This document shows positions 1 to 12,687 of a stretch of DNA of 64,000 nt, one piece after another (position 1 is the stretch's first letter; each line of letters opens with the position of its first letter). Origin of the DNA: Rotaria sordida. Its lineage: Eukaryota > Rotifera > Eurotatoria > Philodinida > Philodinidae. The translations under genes and the position numbers were made by a program. Under the pieces are notes generated by a model. The model did no database searches and was not told the DNA's origin. It saw only the letters and a program-made list of their open reading frames with translations. The stretch is taken from the NCBI GenBank assembly GCA_905250125.1, contig CAJNOL010000521.1, forward strand, positions 64,999 through 128,998, read 5' to 3'.

Positions 1-2191
1 GGTATGCCACTTGCAATATTCATTTCGGATCGTGATCGCTGGAAACTATTCGATCTGATGTCAGGGCGAAATGAATCAATGATATGTCGTTGTGCTGGTG
101 TTTGATCGTATAAACAAAATGTGACCTTGTAGTTGAAGGGAAACTTCAAGAGCGCATCGTGCTTACCACGCATAAGCACAAAAAAGAGAGACATATGTGT
201 ATGACGAGCATTTCCATCACCATTCAGATATAAACGTGCGCGCATCTTATAGCCAGTCGGAGATGAATAAAACGGAGGGGAATAGATCGAAGTTTGTCGT
301 TCAGACTCGGCATCAACTACAAATAAATACTTTAATCAATGGCAAGTTCATAACCTATCAATTGAATGCAACACAAAGCAGATAATAAAAAATAGATTTA
401 TATGAGTATCGAAATAAAACATGAATGATTTGAATATGAATAGTGAAATAGAACGTAATAGAAACTTTACTCATTTTCTCTCTGACGGCAGTTATCTTCC
501 ATATGAATGTTCCATCATAAGAAACGAACTGTAGATCATTCACTTGTTGTTTTAATGATGCCATATCTTGATGAAGAATCTCTTGATTAGGTTTGATTCC
601 ATTGATAAAAGTGTCCTGTTCTTGAATGCTCAGTTTGAGTGCTGCCATACTACGATTTAGAACATCTGTCCCGTTCTGTAGTCTTAGAGATTCAATACTG
701 AGACGTTGTTCATCTTCATTCAATGTTTGAATTCCTCCAGCAAGAATATCAATTGTTTCATACATTTCTTGCAACTGAACACTCATATTGTTAGTACCAG
801 GTGGAATTGTAATCGTAGTAGAATGAGGCACGATATCCATATTCATACAGGAATTTTGTTCTTGTCTATTACCTGTTAGTTTGAGTATGAAGTGACGCAC
901 CAAAGCGATGATTATATTTTGATGTTGCTCAGTCATATAATGAGTCGACATTTGAAAGCGTACGACCGATTTCGAACAACCAAAATCTTTGAGAGGACAA
1001 GATACGGTGAATTTATCGCATTCGCTTACTTTATGTTGATCGAGACTATTCGTTGAATCGAATCTTTTGCCACAATATTCACATATTGGATTCGGATGAG
1101 CTTGTATTAGGTGAATCTTAAAAAACCACACATCACTACAAAACTATTGTTATACAGTAGAATACTGGAAGCTTTTTTCAGAAGTATCATACTCAGCTAG
1201 TCGATTTGTCATTTCACATCATTATACTGATGCTCATCAATGCGCTGTTCATCCACAGATGAGCTTCCTAGAGGGCAGAAGATGTGCGTTATGTGCTGAG
1301 ATATAATGCGAAATGGATTGCTCTAATGCAACACCAATCGCATTGAAATTCATAGATCAATATGGATATTATATAATATAAAGCTAACTGGAATCAGAAA
1401 GATGCGTCTTAGTAAATAAAATATCTGGTTACGAAGTATATACAACTATTCGGCTACATTCATTCAGTCGGACATTGATCATGTGACCTTTGCTCTCAGT
1501 ATTAATCAACTAGGAATTATTAATTGATTCTGTAATTTAAATCGGCAGAAAAATCGATTTTTGACTAGCAAACAACGTAAGATTATTGAAGTGTCTAGGA
1601 ACAAGCCAAACTTTCGACATTGTCCATTAAAAACTAGGTAGTTTTCATTTCACGCACTGGAGATAAACTATCCGTCACCTAGCTCATTATTCAAATTCGT
1701 TTGTATTTCAGTATAAATTTTATAATGCTGTCGATGTATGCCATAATTTTCAGTAGCGTATCAAGTCCTAACGACATGAATGTTAGTCAGTCACCATACC
1801 TCATAGTCTTTCAGCAACCCGTCCCAGTTACACAAGTAACAAGCAATAGCTAATGTCTGCATATCATTTGTGAAACCTCGACCAAACAACACCTAAAGCA
1901 ATAGAAAACAATATTGATTAGACACAACAGATTTTTGATTGTAACCTCTCTCTTTGGAGTCGCTTCTTGACATTCTCGACATTTTATTACTTCGCTTGAA
2001 AATACAAAGATAAATTTGAATAATATAAATCAATAGGAATCTATACTTTACCCATCCGTAGATTCTGCGCATGACTTACACTGTCGGTGCCCACAGAGAA
2101 GTTGAACAGGTTCCCGTAAAATTAGTGAGCATATCCGACAATGAAATGCTAAATCGATAGTTCCTATATTCCTTGCATCAAAACCGACCAT
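1..2191 (-). CDS. RING-type TRAF-like E3 ubiquitin ligase (3' end outside window)
   Basis: Spliced minus-strand gene, ATG at 2191. Exons, all with GT-AG and continuous frame: 2052-2191, 1946-1994, 1800-1892, 471-1116 and 316 to the left edge (at least 414 residues). Residues about 18-55 form a RING finger (CRIC, CGHRQCKSC, CREC). Residues about 79-150 carry TRAF-type zinc-finger Cys/His pairs (CYLCNWDGLLKDYE; CEYCGKRF...H...C). A heptad-like helical stretch follows, then a MATH/TRAF-C domain starting about residue 293 (SYDGTFIWKIT) and continuing in the last exon (SIYSPPFYSSPTGYKMRARL). In the family the RING transfers ubiquitin while the MATH domain binds receptor tails or adaptors, in cytosolic signalling. 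Intron 3 is unusually long (683 bp) and holds only broken coding-like sequence. The architecture is clear; the exact partner or pathway is not. Confidence 0.86.
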
Positions 2192-3632
2192 ATTTCTCTC
2201 GTACTATAATATAGATCCAGATAAATAAATAAAGAATCAAAAAATACGAACAAACCGTTGAATGCAATTGAGTTTTATGATTTGATTGTATCTCTTGTCT
2301 GTTAAATACTGGCTTGAAAGCTGGAAAAATCAAAGTCAAAATCAACTATAAATCGGTTTGAAAAACGATTAGAACTTTCTTGCTAAAACTCTTCCCAAGT
2401 GAGCAAAAGAAGGGCTAAATGACTCGTCTTTTTTCTAGTCATGTCGACCCGTCTAAGTCACATGATTGACGGGCGACATTATACGAGTCACAGGCTTATG
2501 TAGTGGACGAGCCCGGACTAGTCTAAATGAAAATATGTAAGGATGGAAGTTAGATTCGAACATGCATACAATGTATCACTTACCCATCGTTTAGACGATT
2601 GAGCCATATAATCAAGAGATCAACTTCTACATGTTCATAATCATTCTAAGATGCTATTTAATACAGTTTTGCTCAAAGTTTTTTAAGTTTTTGTGTGAAT
2701 AAGAAATTATCTTCTAGAGAATACGAGATTATTTAGACAATATTAAACAAAATAAATTTTAAAAATTTTATATTTTTTGAAGGAATATCTTTTGATTACT
2801 ATCGACTAGGACTAATTAGCTGCATTAAAAAAATAAATTTTCTATGTAAAAATAAACAAAAAACAAAAATCTATTTATATTGAAAATAAACCAGATTTTT
2901 TTCATATTAGGGTTTAGTTCAGTTTTAAATTTAAACCACCGTATGTCCAACTAACAATTAAATTAGCTTTGCTTAATTTAAGTTTATTCTTAAATTCAAA
3001 ATAAAATAACATAAAGCTATGATATAAAAAGATTTAAATTATTTTTAATTTTTCAAAAATTTAGTACATCTAATAGTTTTAAAATATATAAACTAGCCTT
3101 CCTCGCTATGAGATAAATATTGTTCTTAGTACTTACTCTTACTTTTATGTTCGATATACTCTTAGATTTTCAACATATGAAAATACAAATATAATAAGAT
3201 ATATTAAGACAGAAATGAACAAAGTATACTGTCCATCTTGGACCCCACTATTGATTATGGCAGACTCTCTGATTGTCATTCTAGCTAGAAAAAAAAATTA
3301 ACGACACCAATGACAATCGACATAATTTTAATATAAAATAAATGCATGTCATTAATTTTCGTAATTATAATGTAACAGACCATGCTTAATCATCAATCTA
3401 CGAAGGTTTCAGTACAAGACAGGCAATAAAATGATTGTTATTCTACTATCTAGTCCATATCCTAAAGGCATCTGATTATCCATTGATTATTTCCAATAAA
3501 AGATACAGATATTCATAAATTTTTCTACTTACATTCTACTTCTTTTACCTTCCAGTATCCATCAGTTTAAACGAATCAGTAGGACAATTTAGTCCAACGA
3601 AAGTGGGTTGTTTAGAACTTTTCAGACTAGTC
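2192..3632. other. AT-rich spacer, no gene seen
   Basis: Upstream of the TRAF-like gene. Very AT-rich with stop codons in all frames. Positions 2421-2489 form a hairpin: outer arms GACTCGT/ACGAGTC and inner arms ATGTCGACCCGTC/GACGGGCGACAT, probably a small foldback remnant. Positions 2550-2617 carry tRNA-like A and B boxes on the minus strand but no cloverleaf. Confidence 0.5.
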
Positions 3633-3681
3633 TGGGTGTGATGAGAAGATTTACACCTATACCTACACCCACACCCTCACC
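3633..3681. repeat. Telomere-like foldback 1
   Basis: A short GGGTGTG arm is followed within about 30 bp by a longer C-rich arm (CACCCACACC type). It belongs to the dispersed family of inverted GTGTGGG/CCCACAC tracts in this window. Confidence 0.5.
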
Positions 3682-4287
3682 GTGATGAGCACAGCTGTTT
3701 ATAAGAATTGATGATGCAACGATGAACAGAATAGGCAATTACAGATACATAACTAACGTTTGTGATTACAGTTGTCGCTTCAAAAAGTAGAATTTTTCGA
3801 AATTTGACAATGATGCAAATGTTTATATAGCCGTCATATTTCCGTTTTTGTTTTCGATGACATCACTTCCTTTCTATTATATTTGACTTCCTATGAAGTG
3901 ATGACACGCCATTATTAACACTTCATAGTATGAAGTACTTCTGACGAGTATGAGGTAATTCAGTATTTGAGTCTGCACAAATTTAAGACGTTATATCGAA
4001 ATTAGTTAACTTTCGCTGAAAAAATTTCATATCAAAGATGAATCTTTTCAAATGTCTAGTGAAAATAAGCTTTGGCGGATCCTTTATCATCTAATAAATG
4101 TCTGACAGCTAACTATGTATCATTCGTTTATCTCTTCCTTTTTCTTCTCTTCGTCTTCTTCCTGTCTCGGAATTCGCATTCGTATAAATAGTTATACGAA
4201 TGATAAAGTCAGTCAATCAACTATGATTCATTTTTTCTTCCTCCTCTCTTCATTCTGTTCCGTTTACCTAAGATATGATACAATAAT

Positions 4288-4435
4288 GGGTGAGCGTGGG
4301 TATGGGTGTGGGTGTGGGGTGTGTGTATGAGTATGGGTGGGAGTAATAATCTCCCTTTCTCTCACACCCAGACCTTCCAACCCACACCCACACCGACACA
4401 CCCAGCCATACCCACATTCACACTCACACCCTCAC
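4288..4435. repeat. Telomere-like foldback 2 (long)
   Basis: About 60 bp dominated by GGGTGTG/GGGTATG units, a short spacer, then about 70 bp of CACACCC/CATACCC units. The arms are complementary in composition and largely in sequence. It is one of the two largest members of the family here. Confidence 0.7.
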
Positions 4436-6082
4436 GATCTTATACGAGATTTACTGATGATGCTACCATCACAGATCATGAGTTTTTTTAGAACGTTTTA
4501 TGTTTTTTTTCAAAACGAGTTTTCCATTTTTTTTCTTATTTGTGCGTTCCAGATTTCTCAGCTATTTTACACACTAGAAAGTTGAGAAAGGTCTTAAATT
4601 GGAGGGAAAATTGTACTCTACAACCTGATACAGCTGGATTTTTTATTTTTGGCATAGTCTTTGAGAAAAATGGATAGTTTTTACGGGTGTACTTCCTATT
4701 TTTTGAAATTTTTTGAGAAAAACTTTCGCCAAAGATTAATAGGGAAGAATTTAAAAAATCGGGCCCTATTAGCTTGTAGTGGCAGCTGTTGGCTACATTT
4801 TGACACCAACCCCAGATCTGTATCATTATATTTGGAGGAGAAATCTGGGACAGACGGGGACCTACTTTTTGAACCTTATTATTTGCATAACTCTTGAATA
4901 ACTCAATATTTTGGACTGAAACTTTTATTATAAACTCGCTAGGCCCAAGCACACATTTTCTGAAAATTTCAGCAAGATTGGTTGCTTTGAGAGAAAAAAT
5001 AGATTTTTGACAGTGGCCCTTAATAGGCGAACAAATGTTATTTTTAAAGAATAGTAGTATTTCAACGTTTATCATAAAGATTATAATTTGCTCAGGCAAA
5101 GATGTTTGGAATAGTTAAATCAATCCGATGTAGTTCAAATACGGGAGTTTGTGATACATTGGATTTTCCTATCGGGAAAACTCATCGAATATCTCTGATA
5201 GACTCATCCTTATTTGTCGCAGTATGGAGGATTTAATAAATATCTTTAGTTGTTGACACATCAATTTGTATTTTCTTCTGAGTTTATATAATTCAATATA
5301 TGGAAATATCTTTTCAAATATGCGTCATAGGGCAAACCACAGACTGAGAACTTCTATTGAAATGGTGTGAGTAGATACACTATTTCATTTTCTTTCCAAT
5401 AATGAAAAGTTTCTCTCACTCTTATCGTTTCTCTATTGTTTTAATTGTTTGCCATCATCTTGGATCTCTCCTTGATAAGCAACATTTTTCCCCTTTCCCA
5501 CTGCTTATTTAAATGTAAATGGATCATTTTAACCTTTGTTTCGACACCACTAACGTATAGAATGGATCAATGAAAACTAGTTCGAAAGAATGAAACATGA
5601 AACACAGCATGTGGGTATCTTGCACTATCAACGAAAGTCAACCAAAACACGAACGAAACGAAAATAATGACGACGAAGAGAAAAGGAAAGAATGAAAGAA
5701 AAATCGATCGCGTCATAACGTATCAAGAAAAATAATGTTGTCTAATAGGTGAAATGACAACATGAGACAGTAATCGCAAATAAATGTAGAAAGTTTTAGC
5801 TGGTAGTTCTCTAATTGGAACATTTCATATAATGATGAATTCAATGAGACAGTTTCGAATGAAAAGTTCACTTCTTCAATGTTCATCACAATCGAACACA
5901 GTCAGTTTGTAAATATGACTCAACACATTAAGTAATGAAATCATGCTGAATTGGAAAATGTGAAGTACACTTCACTATCAAATAAACATGAATACGTTCG
6001 ATGGTATATTGCAACTGAATGTGAAATGAATATTCACACTCAATCAACAACTGAAGATATATGTGATTTCATCCAGATTTTC
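4436..6082. other. Spacer without a recognisable gene
   Basis: On the minus strand 4536-5099 stays open for 187 codons, but the reading is low-complexity, matches nothing I know and lacks splice or promoter context. The motif TTGAATAACTCAA near 4893 also occurs in the inverted arms near 42183 and 45925, so this may be a repeat-derived block. The remainder is AT-rich with no coding signal. Confidence 0.4.
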
Positions 6083-6130
6083 AGGGTGTGGGTGTGAATT
6101 GAAGAGGAGAACAACACCCACACTTACACT
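6083..6130. repeat. Telomere-like foldback 3
   Basis: The arm GGGTGTGGGTGTG is followed after about 20 bp by CACCCACACTTACAC. Confidence 0.6.
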
Positions 6131-8112
6131 TTCGATACTCTCATTCGTCTAATACAATATCAAAACGATTTTATACTGAGCTAATTGATATTTTTAACTT
6201 TACAAATTGTCATAATTAACATTATTTCTAAATATTACGGTGTTCTTTTTAGTATTTTTGTCAAGGGAGAAACAACTGATTGTGTGGCATTGAAATCATA
6301 TGGAATCATTCAGAATTAATGAAAGTACTTAGAATCAGTACGAAACACATGAAGTCATTCGAAATCACCTGGAATTACTTGAATTCGATGTAAACTAGCG
6401 AATTCAGCTGACAGTGATAGATTTACTCTGATATAAATCGTTCTCAGTCAAGAGTTTCATCAGTGGACAATAATGGAAAAACAGCTAATTCGATAATTCC
6501 GAGTGATTGTAAAATATTTTTGATCGTCAGAATCAGCTATTCCCATTTGAGTCATTCCCTCAAGATATCACGAGAATCACTTTTTATTTTCATTTAAATG
6601 ATGCAGAATATAGCATCAGTCACGGATGAAAACAAATATATCAAGTACTAATGAAGTGAATAGTGTACAGAATGAAGCAGCGGTGTCCTTAGAGATTCAA
6701 AGTACAGGAAATAGTCTCATCTATGTCAGATTGAGTAAGATTACGGAGGGCACAAAATGAAGAGTCTGCCATAAAAAGCATCAAAGAAATAAATTTCTTT
6801 CACTGATTATGTAAAGAAAAAAGTAGAAATAACAAGACGAAAATGATTGATTCCGATGGCAAGAATTATTTTGAAATCATTGGAATCAACGGAATCGTGG
6901 AATCGGCTGTTTTCCTCTTGATTAGAATTCTGTCGTAATAGTCCAGTATTGGGATTAAAGATTTGTTTATTTGACTAATTCTGTGTTTTTTCTCGTCATG
7001 ATATGAGAATGCACGATGGTATTACTCATCCTCTCTTTATACAGAAGGTAATAACAACACACCATCGTCGCATATAAGACGAAGGACGAAAATAAGTTGA
7101 CAACAGACTCTCATATTTGTTTATCAGCATGTGTTTCATTAACGTAAGAGAACTAGTCGATATCACGCCCTTTTTTCTCTTCATATATTAATTACCTGTA
7201 ACCTTCGTGACGAGCATGACGAAAAAAAAATTGTTCACTATTGATACTTTCATTTGTCGTCCTTGTCTACTTGCTTTTTTTCAATAAGGTGAAAGAAAGT
7301 AGCTCTATGCATCAGTAATCACAGCAGTAAAAAATAGATAAAAACGTGCGCTCATCGCAATTCACATCAGTTATTTTGCGTTTGTTTATATTCACAACCA
7401 GTGTATTTGCCTATTTTTTTTTCGATTACGACGGTGCTTGGATATTCTTTAAAGGTAAATACTACTACACTAATTGTGTTCAGCCTGCACTATTAAGATA
7501 ATTTCTTCTCATGTCAGAGTTTGATGTCTGATAGAAAAATAAAATGCTCACGAGGGAAGGTCTCCAAGTGTGACGCACCATTCTAAATAGATATTATACC
7601 AGTTTGTAGAGCTTAACGAGCTGATTCTAATGGTATAGGCTTTAAATTAGACAAATCAATCAATTTTACTTGTGAGAGCTCACTTTCGAGATACTGGTAT
7701 TTTCCACGTACTAGTGTGCGATAGATACCATGTGATCATTGACCGTCTTACTTCTGACTGTAGGTTTTCATTCGATAGCTTAGAGACTCCCTAACAATGT
7801 CTCACTCGGTATAGTTCAATGTTGAAATTATGGCGCAAATGCCTTGTTCACCTATGACTGTAATGAAAAAATGATCATAGAAATCACTAAGTTCTTGACT
7901 TTGTCTTTGTTTCTGTTGATTTTTGCACACTTTCGTTACGTGTCGCTATCACTTGCTCGTTTATTTCAACGACACTATTCTTCTTTTACATATAAAGTTA
8001 TATACCACAATGTATATCACTCACACACGTGTATATCGTTATTCAATCTTACTCTTACTGTTCATTATCATCAACTGAATATATTCTTCACTCTTCTCTT
8101 TTCTCTTTTACC
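6131..8112. other. AT-rich spacer, nothing identified
   Basis: No open frame with recognisable protein features on either strand. Ends at the TTAA that abuts the piggyBac terminal repeat. Confidence 0.45.
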
Positions 8113-8116
8113 TTAA

Positions 8117-10232
8117 CCCTTCAAAGACGAAATTTTTTTTAAACGAAAAAGCATTTTTCGACCTTTTTATTTTATTTTAAATCAAAATGGCTGCATAAAA
8201 ATCTTATGATAATCAAAAAAACAATTTTTTTCATCTTTTTAACAAAATGCCAATTTGCAAGTAAAGCATGCGATGTTTGATCGAACTTCTGCTTCGTTGG
8301 TAGTACAATAAACACATCTTCTTCTTTTTCCTTTCACAGGCAAATGCATTTCATTCTCAAAATTAAGGACCGTTTTTGGTGATGCTAGTTTAAACTTCAT
8401 TTCAGACGGAGATCTTCCACGACTTATTCGTTCGCTGCCAGAGCAGAGAGACTTCGCCACTGAAACCATGTAGTTTAAGTATGTTAGTTTATCCTGAGCT
8501 AACTGATTATAGCAAATGAATGAGTTGAAAATAGATGCATTTAGAAAATAAATAAAAATTCGAAGCCAGTTTCTTTTAGACTTGCGATCGAGATTATAGC
8601 AGGAAATTCTTTAGCTGAGTCAATCAACTCCATGTACAAATTGATTGTAATCTTTTATTGCCTTTGGACAGTTAACTTTAATACGTTGACCATTTTTCAA
8701 CTGACGGAAAATCGGAACAATTTCATTGTCTTTATGAGAATTTGAAGCCAAAGAAACGTGTTTGGTATCCATTCATATAAAGACAATGCTGTTCGATATA
8801 ATCATTGACTTGTAATATCCTCGTTCCATTTTATATTTCTTGGCAAAATCCGGCGAAATACCTGCCCGATCTGGTCTAATCGTTCCACTGGCCTTTATTT
8901 TCTGTAATTTTAGTTTTTCTAATAATCCGAGAGAAGTGAAAAAGTTATCGAAATATAAATGTTTTCCTTCAAAATTATTGCCAGAGATAATATCGAAAAC
9001 AACACGTTCGCCTAAAGGTATTTCTCTTTCTCTGATTTCTTCTTTTCCTAAATAGATTTGATAGTCGAATAAATAGCCAGTGATTGGATCACATAAACAC
9101 CAAACTTTATACCCTCTTTTTATCGGTTTTAGAGGCAAATACTGCTTGAGGCTTGATCTTCCCTTGAATTTTATCATACTTTCGTCGATTGTAACGTAGC
9201 GACCAAAACTATAACTTTTCTGGAAATTCGTCCGCAAAATTTCAATAAAATTCTTAACTTTGTAAATTTCACTGTAGTTTTTAGATTCTCGATTTGGTTC
9301 TAATGAATTATTAGTTAAATGTAAATTATAAAAAATTTGAAGAAGACGATCTCTTGATATGATTGAAGAGATAAATGTATTATGGAATAGCATATCTTTA
9401 CTTCAATAAAGTTTCATATTTGGCAAGTTATTGATACCCATTAGAATAATCAACCCGAGAAACGATTCAATATCTTTTTTGCTTACATCCTTCCAGTTAC
9501 TGATTTTCTTCTGCTTGTTACTTTGTTTCTTTCCTCTTCCATAAATGTTTGTTTGATCAGTAATCAGATTTAAAATTTCTTCAGTAAAAAAAAGTTCTAA
9601 AGACTGAAATTGGAGTTCGCTCTTTGGGAGAGATTGAGGTATAGTCACCATGTGTGATATAAATTGCATTCATTGAATCCAGTACCTCTTCATATACGTC
9701 CAAATCATCATCAGAAAGTTCAAGCTCATCTAAGTTATCGACTAGTTCGTCGAAATCGAAGTCACTCTCGGTAGTGTCATCACTGGCAGATGAATCACAG
9801 GACTCGTTATTGACTTAATTATTTCCAGACAATTCCATTGATTTAGTTTTAATTGTAAAAACGTTATAAAGAAGTAAAGAGTTCAATTTCGAAAGGAAAA
9901 CGGTATGCTTTGGAAATTCAACAAACGACATAAATTTATCAATGAGAACAGGAGTATATATACCCAATAGAGAATGAGAATATTTTCGAAAAATACGATC
10001 AGAAGAGAAGAGAGAAATTATGATGTCACTGTACCTTAGCAACAAGGACAAAGGATGTTTGAAAAGAATTTATATGAGAGAAGGAAAGAAAGACAAGAAA
10101 AGTATAATATGATAAATACGGTTGTTTATAACATTAATGACCTTACATATTTAATAGTTTAATGTGAACTATACACTTTATACTCTACTGAAAAATAGGT
10201 GGGACAAGGTATATCCCACCGTCCTCAAAGGG
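8117..10232 (-). mobile_element. Degenerate piggyBac element with both terminal repeats
   Basis: The left end reads CCCTTCAAAGACG directly after TTAA (8113-8116). The right end, read inwards on the minus strand, is CCCTTTGAGGACG next to TTAG (10233-10236), one base off the TTAA target. The element is about 2.1 kb, normal for piggyBac, with the transposase on the minus strand. The mutated target site and broken transposase mark it as old and inactive. Confidence 0.82.
8239..9816 (-). pseudogene. piggyBac-family transposase, broken
   Basis: Reading the minus strand from about 9816: an acidic N-terminus rich in Asp/Glu/Ser, a frame change near 9630, then the catalytic body. The three expected catalytic Asp regions are visible: VTIDESM, LYFDNFFTSL and MDTKHVSLASN. 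The C-terminus ends in a Cys-rich finger (RRRCVYCTTNEAEVR...CFTC) cut by TAA at 8239. Two in-frame stops are TGA where the family has Trp (near 9400, KLY-stop-SKDM; near 8770, VFI-stop-MDTK), and TGA and TAA follow HGVD near 8600. With at least five lesions it cannot make full-length protein. piggyBac transposases cut and paste at TTAA. Confidence 0.85.
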
Positions 10233-10512
10233 TTAGTACATTTATTGCAGTAATTTTATTGTCAACACCGTACGCTGTTAACAACAGTGGTCTTGGAATT
10301 AGTATTGGATTATAGATGTTGGCGCCTGCTGGTGAGGCTGCAGTTGGCGAGAAGATACTCATCCACCCACACCACTCCACCTTTTTTCTTAAGTCCAGGA
10401 CTTTTTCTATGTTATACCACTTTTTATCGAAAATATGAAGAATTATAATGCCAGCATTTAGAAATGATAATTAGACTTAAGTTATAAAACACTTGAACTA
10501 ACTCGAAGCAGG

Positions 10513-10596
10513 TTCAAGTAGCTCAAAGTACTACTCAAGTAGCCTAAAGTACCGCTCAAGTAGTTCAAAGTATCACTCAAGTAGTTCAAAGTAACC
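10513..10596. repeat. 21-bp tandem repeat, four copies
   Basis: Units begin at 10513, 10534, 10555 and 10576 and resemble CTCAAGTAGTTCAAAGTATCA. On the minus strand they read as an open seven-residue repeat (SxTLxYL), most likely incidental to the period of 21. Confidence 0.75.
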
Positions 10597-10600
10597 TCAA

Positions 10601-12678
10601 TTCTAAAAGTCCGCCGTTTCCCTCTTGTTCTGATCACTAAATCATCTTGTTTACCACTATTCATCCTTAAATTCTTAGTTGAACCTAAATTTGCTTACAA
10701 ATGGGTGAAAACAGAAGTTTTGCTAATGATTCTTCTATCAGAAACAAATAACATGCTACACATTGTCGTCTAAAATAAAATAAAGTATCATTCTTTACGC
10801 TGCATAGAACAGAACTCTCTTGTTATGGCTTAGTCTCATTTCAGGTACTTTTTCATTTAAGTTATAAAGTAAACAAGTCTTTGTAAATATATTTTTTCTT
10901 TATTTTTGAGATGATATTTTATAAATCGATATATTTTACTAATAAGTATATGATTATTTTCTTGGATTCATGATCACTACAGAAAATCTATGAAGACATA
11001 GGCAACATCTATGCTATTCTTTCAACAAAAAGTTATCTTAATTTTATTGAAACTTTTATAGATAAAAATTAAGACATCACGTCAAAGGTTCATCTTTCAT
11101 ATTCAACATTAGGATATTCAAGCAAATAGTTATTCGAATGCTAGTAAATGTTTTACTACTCAAAACTAAGCTCTCAGCTCAAAGGTATATTTTTCATATC
11201 CAACATTAGGATTTTCAAGAAAAAAATTATTTTAATGTTAGCAAAGGTTTTTATTCAGTTCTTTTTTTATCTAAAAAAATGAAGAGTTGCTAGTGAAAAG
11301 CTGTCCTAAGATTGATAATAGCCATCTTTGATTATTAAGGTGCAGCTCGAACATCTATAGTTGTTTTTTATCAAATCAGAGAACTACTTATGTAGGAAAT
11401 GTGATCATGAATCTAAGAAAAATAAATAACCATATAACTCACATGAATTGAATACAAGGTCAACCAAATTGTTTTTATTTTTCACAGTTTGATGATTGTA
11501 GCATTTAAAAAAATTCAATTTCATGAAAAATTCAATTTTTAAATGCTGATACTGCTCGCGCCTCTTTTGTATTAATTATCAATAACGATTGCACATTTTA
11601 GAAATCGTTAGAAATATTTGAAAAGTCAAATTGATTGTAAGAAAAAAATTCGACATTTGATTGGCATATGTAGTGAGCATATGCGGTGAGCAATATTTCA
11701 AAAAATAAAAATAAAAAATCCTAGAAGTTTTTTTTACTTCTTAGTTCAACTAAACATTCTATTACAAATTTTTATTCTGTTTCTAATTTCCAACCATCAC
11801 TTTAAAAGAGTCACGAATCGATGTATTTTTTAAAATTTTACGCGTATACTTCGATATTAGAAATCTGTCATGACAGTGCATCTATTACTGCTGAACGGTA
11901 CAACTGTTATATTTGAGACATCTACTATAGTCTTTATAACATATCATTTGTGACATTTTATTGCCTACTTACAAAACCAATCATGTTCAAAAATTTTTTT
12001 TTTTCTGTTTCGATTTCCTTCTATAAAAGATTGAATTGCTCCAAGATGGCTACTATCTTGAAAACTTCTGCTTCTTAATTAGAATAATTTTTAAGTGGTT
12101 AATTTTAAGACAGTATCTTCATATTTGCTCTTAGTAAATCTTTTATTTTTAGAACATGATCACAGAAGATATATTAAGTATATTTCTATAACAATAAGGT
12201 TTATTCTTGTAAATTAAAAATTTTTGTAGTAAAGAGGTATAGTCTATACTAGAATTTCAGATATGACCTGATAGTCTTGACGATTGATACATACTCCAAT
12301 AATTTTTCTAGCTCGGACACAGACATTACATATTTCTATAAGTATATGATATTTTCTGCTTGACAACAACTGCTACAAAAAAGACTTGAAAATAATAGAT
12401 CTATATCAGTTAAAATAATTTTGATCATCTGATGTCTTCGCTTTTTTCCAACAGGACCATATTTATATTATCGTCATCGTCTTCCTGGAAGTTTATCAGA
12501 GCAGGGAAGACAAGAAAAAAAAATACCCTACCAGCGTTCCATCAGCACTAGTTTTATCAAAAATATATTTGAATATAAATATCAATGTTTCTGAACATAT
12601 CTAATCTATATATGACTTTAATATTAAGAAAAATTATTATTTTAACTTTCTGTAATGGTCACAACGATAAAAGCATGT
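10601..12678. other. AT-rich spacer with a duplicated segment
   Basis: No gene seen. About 11079-11175 is repeated, diverged, at about 11177-11260 (shared core TTTCATATYCAACATTAGGA). A weaker third copy may lie just before 11079. A small hairpin (AGCATTTAAAAA/TTTTTAAATGCT) lies near 11511-11554. Confidence 0.5.
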
Positions 12679-12687
12679 ATAAAACTA

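Noticed and set aside
1200..1330. Possible extra TRAF exon within intron 3
   Set aside because: Short coding-like phrases end in stops in each frame, while joining exon 3 directly to 1116 gives a perfect domain.
2550..2617. tRNA-like A box (TGGCTCAATCG) and B box (GTTCGAATC) on the minus strand
   Set aside because: The T stem (GCATG/CTAAC) and acceptor strands do not pair, so at best a tRNA-derived relic.
4536..5099. 187-codon minus-strand open frame
   Set aside because: No recognisable domain, low-complexity composition, no promoter or splice context; a motif in it is shared with repeat arms at 42 and 46 kb.
8239..8469. Separate zinc-finger gene
   Set aside because: The Cys-rich segment is in the position and frame context of the piggyBac C-terminal finger.
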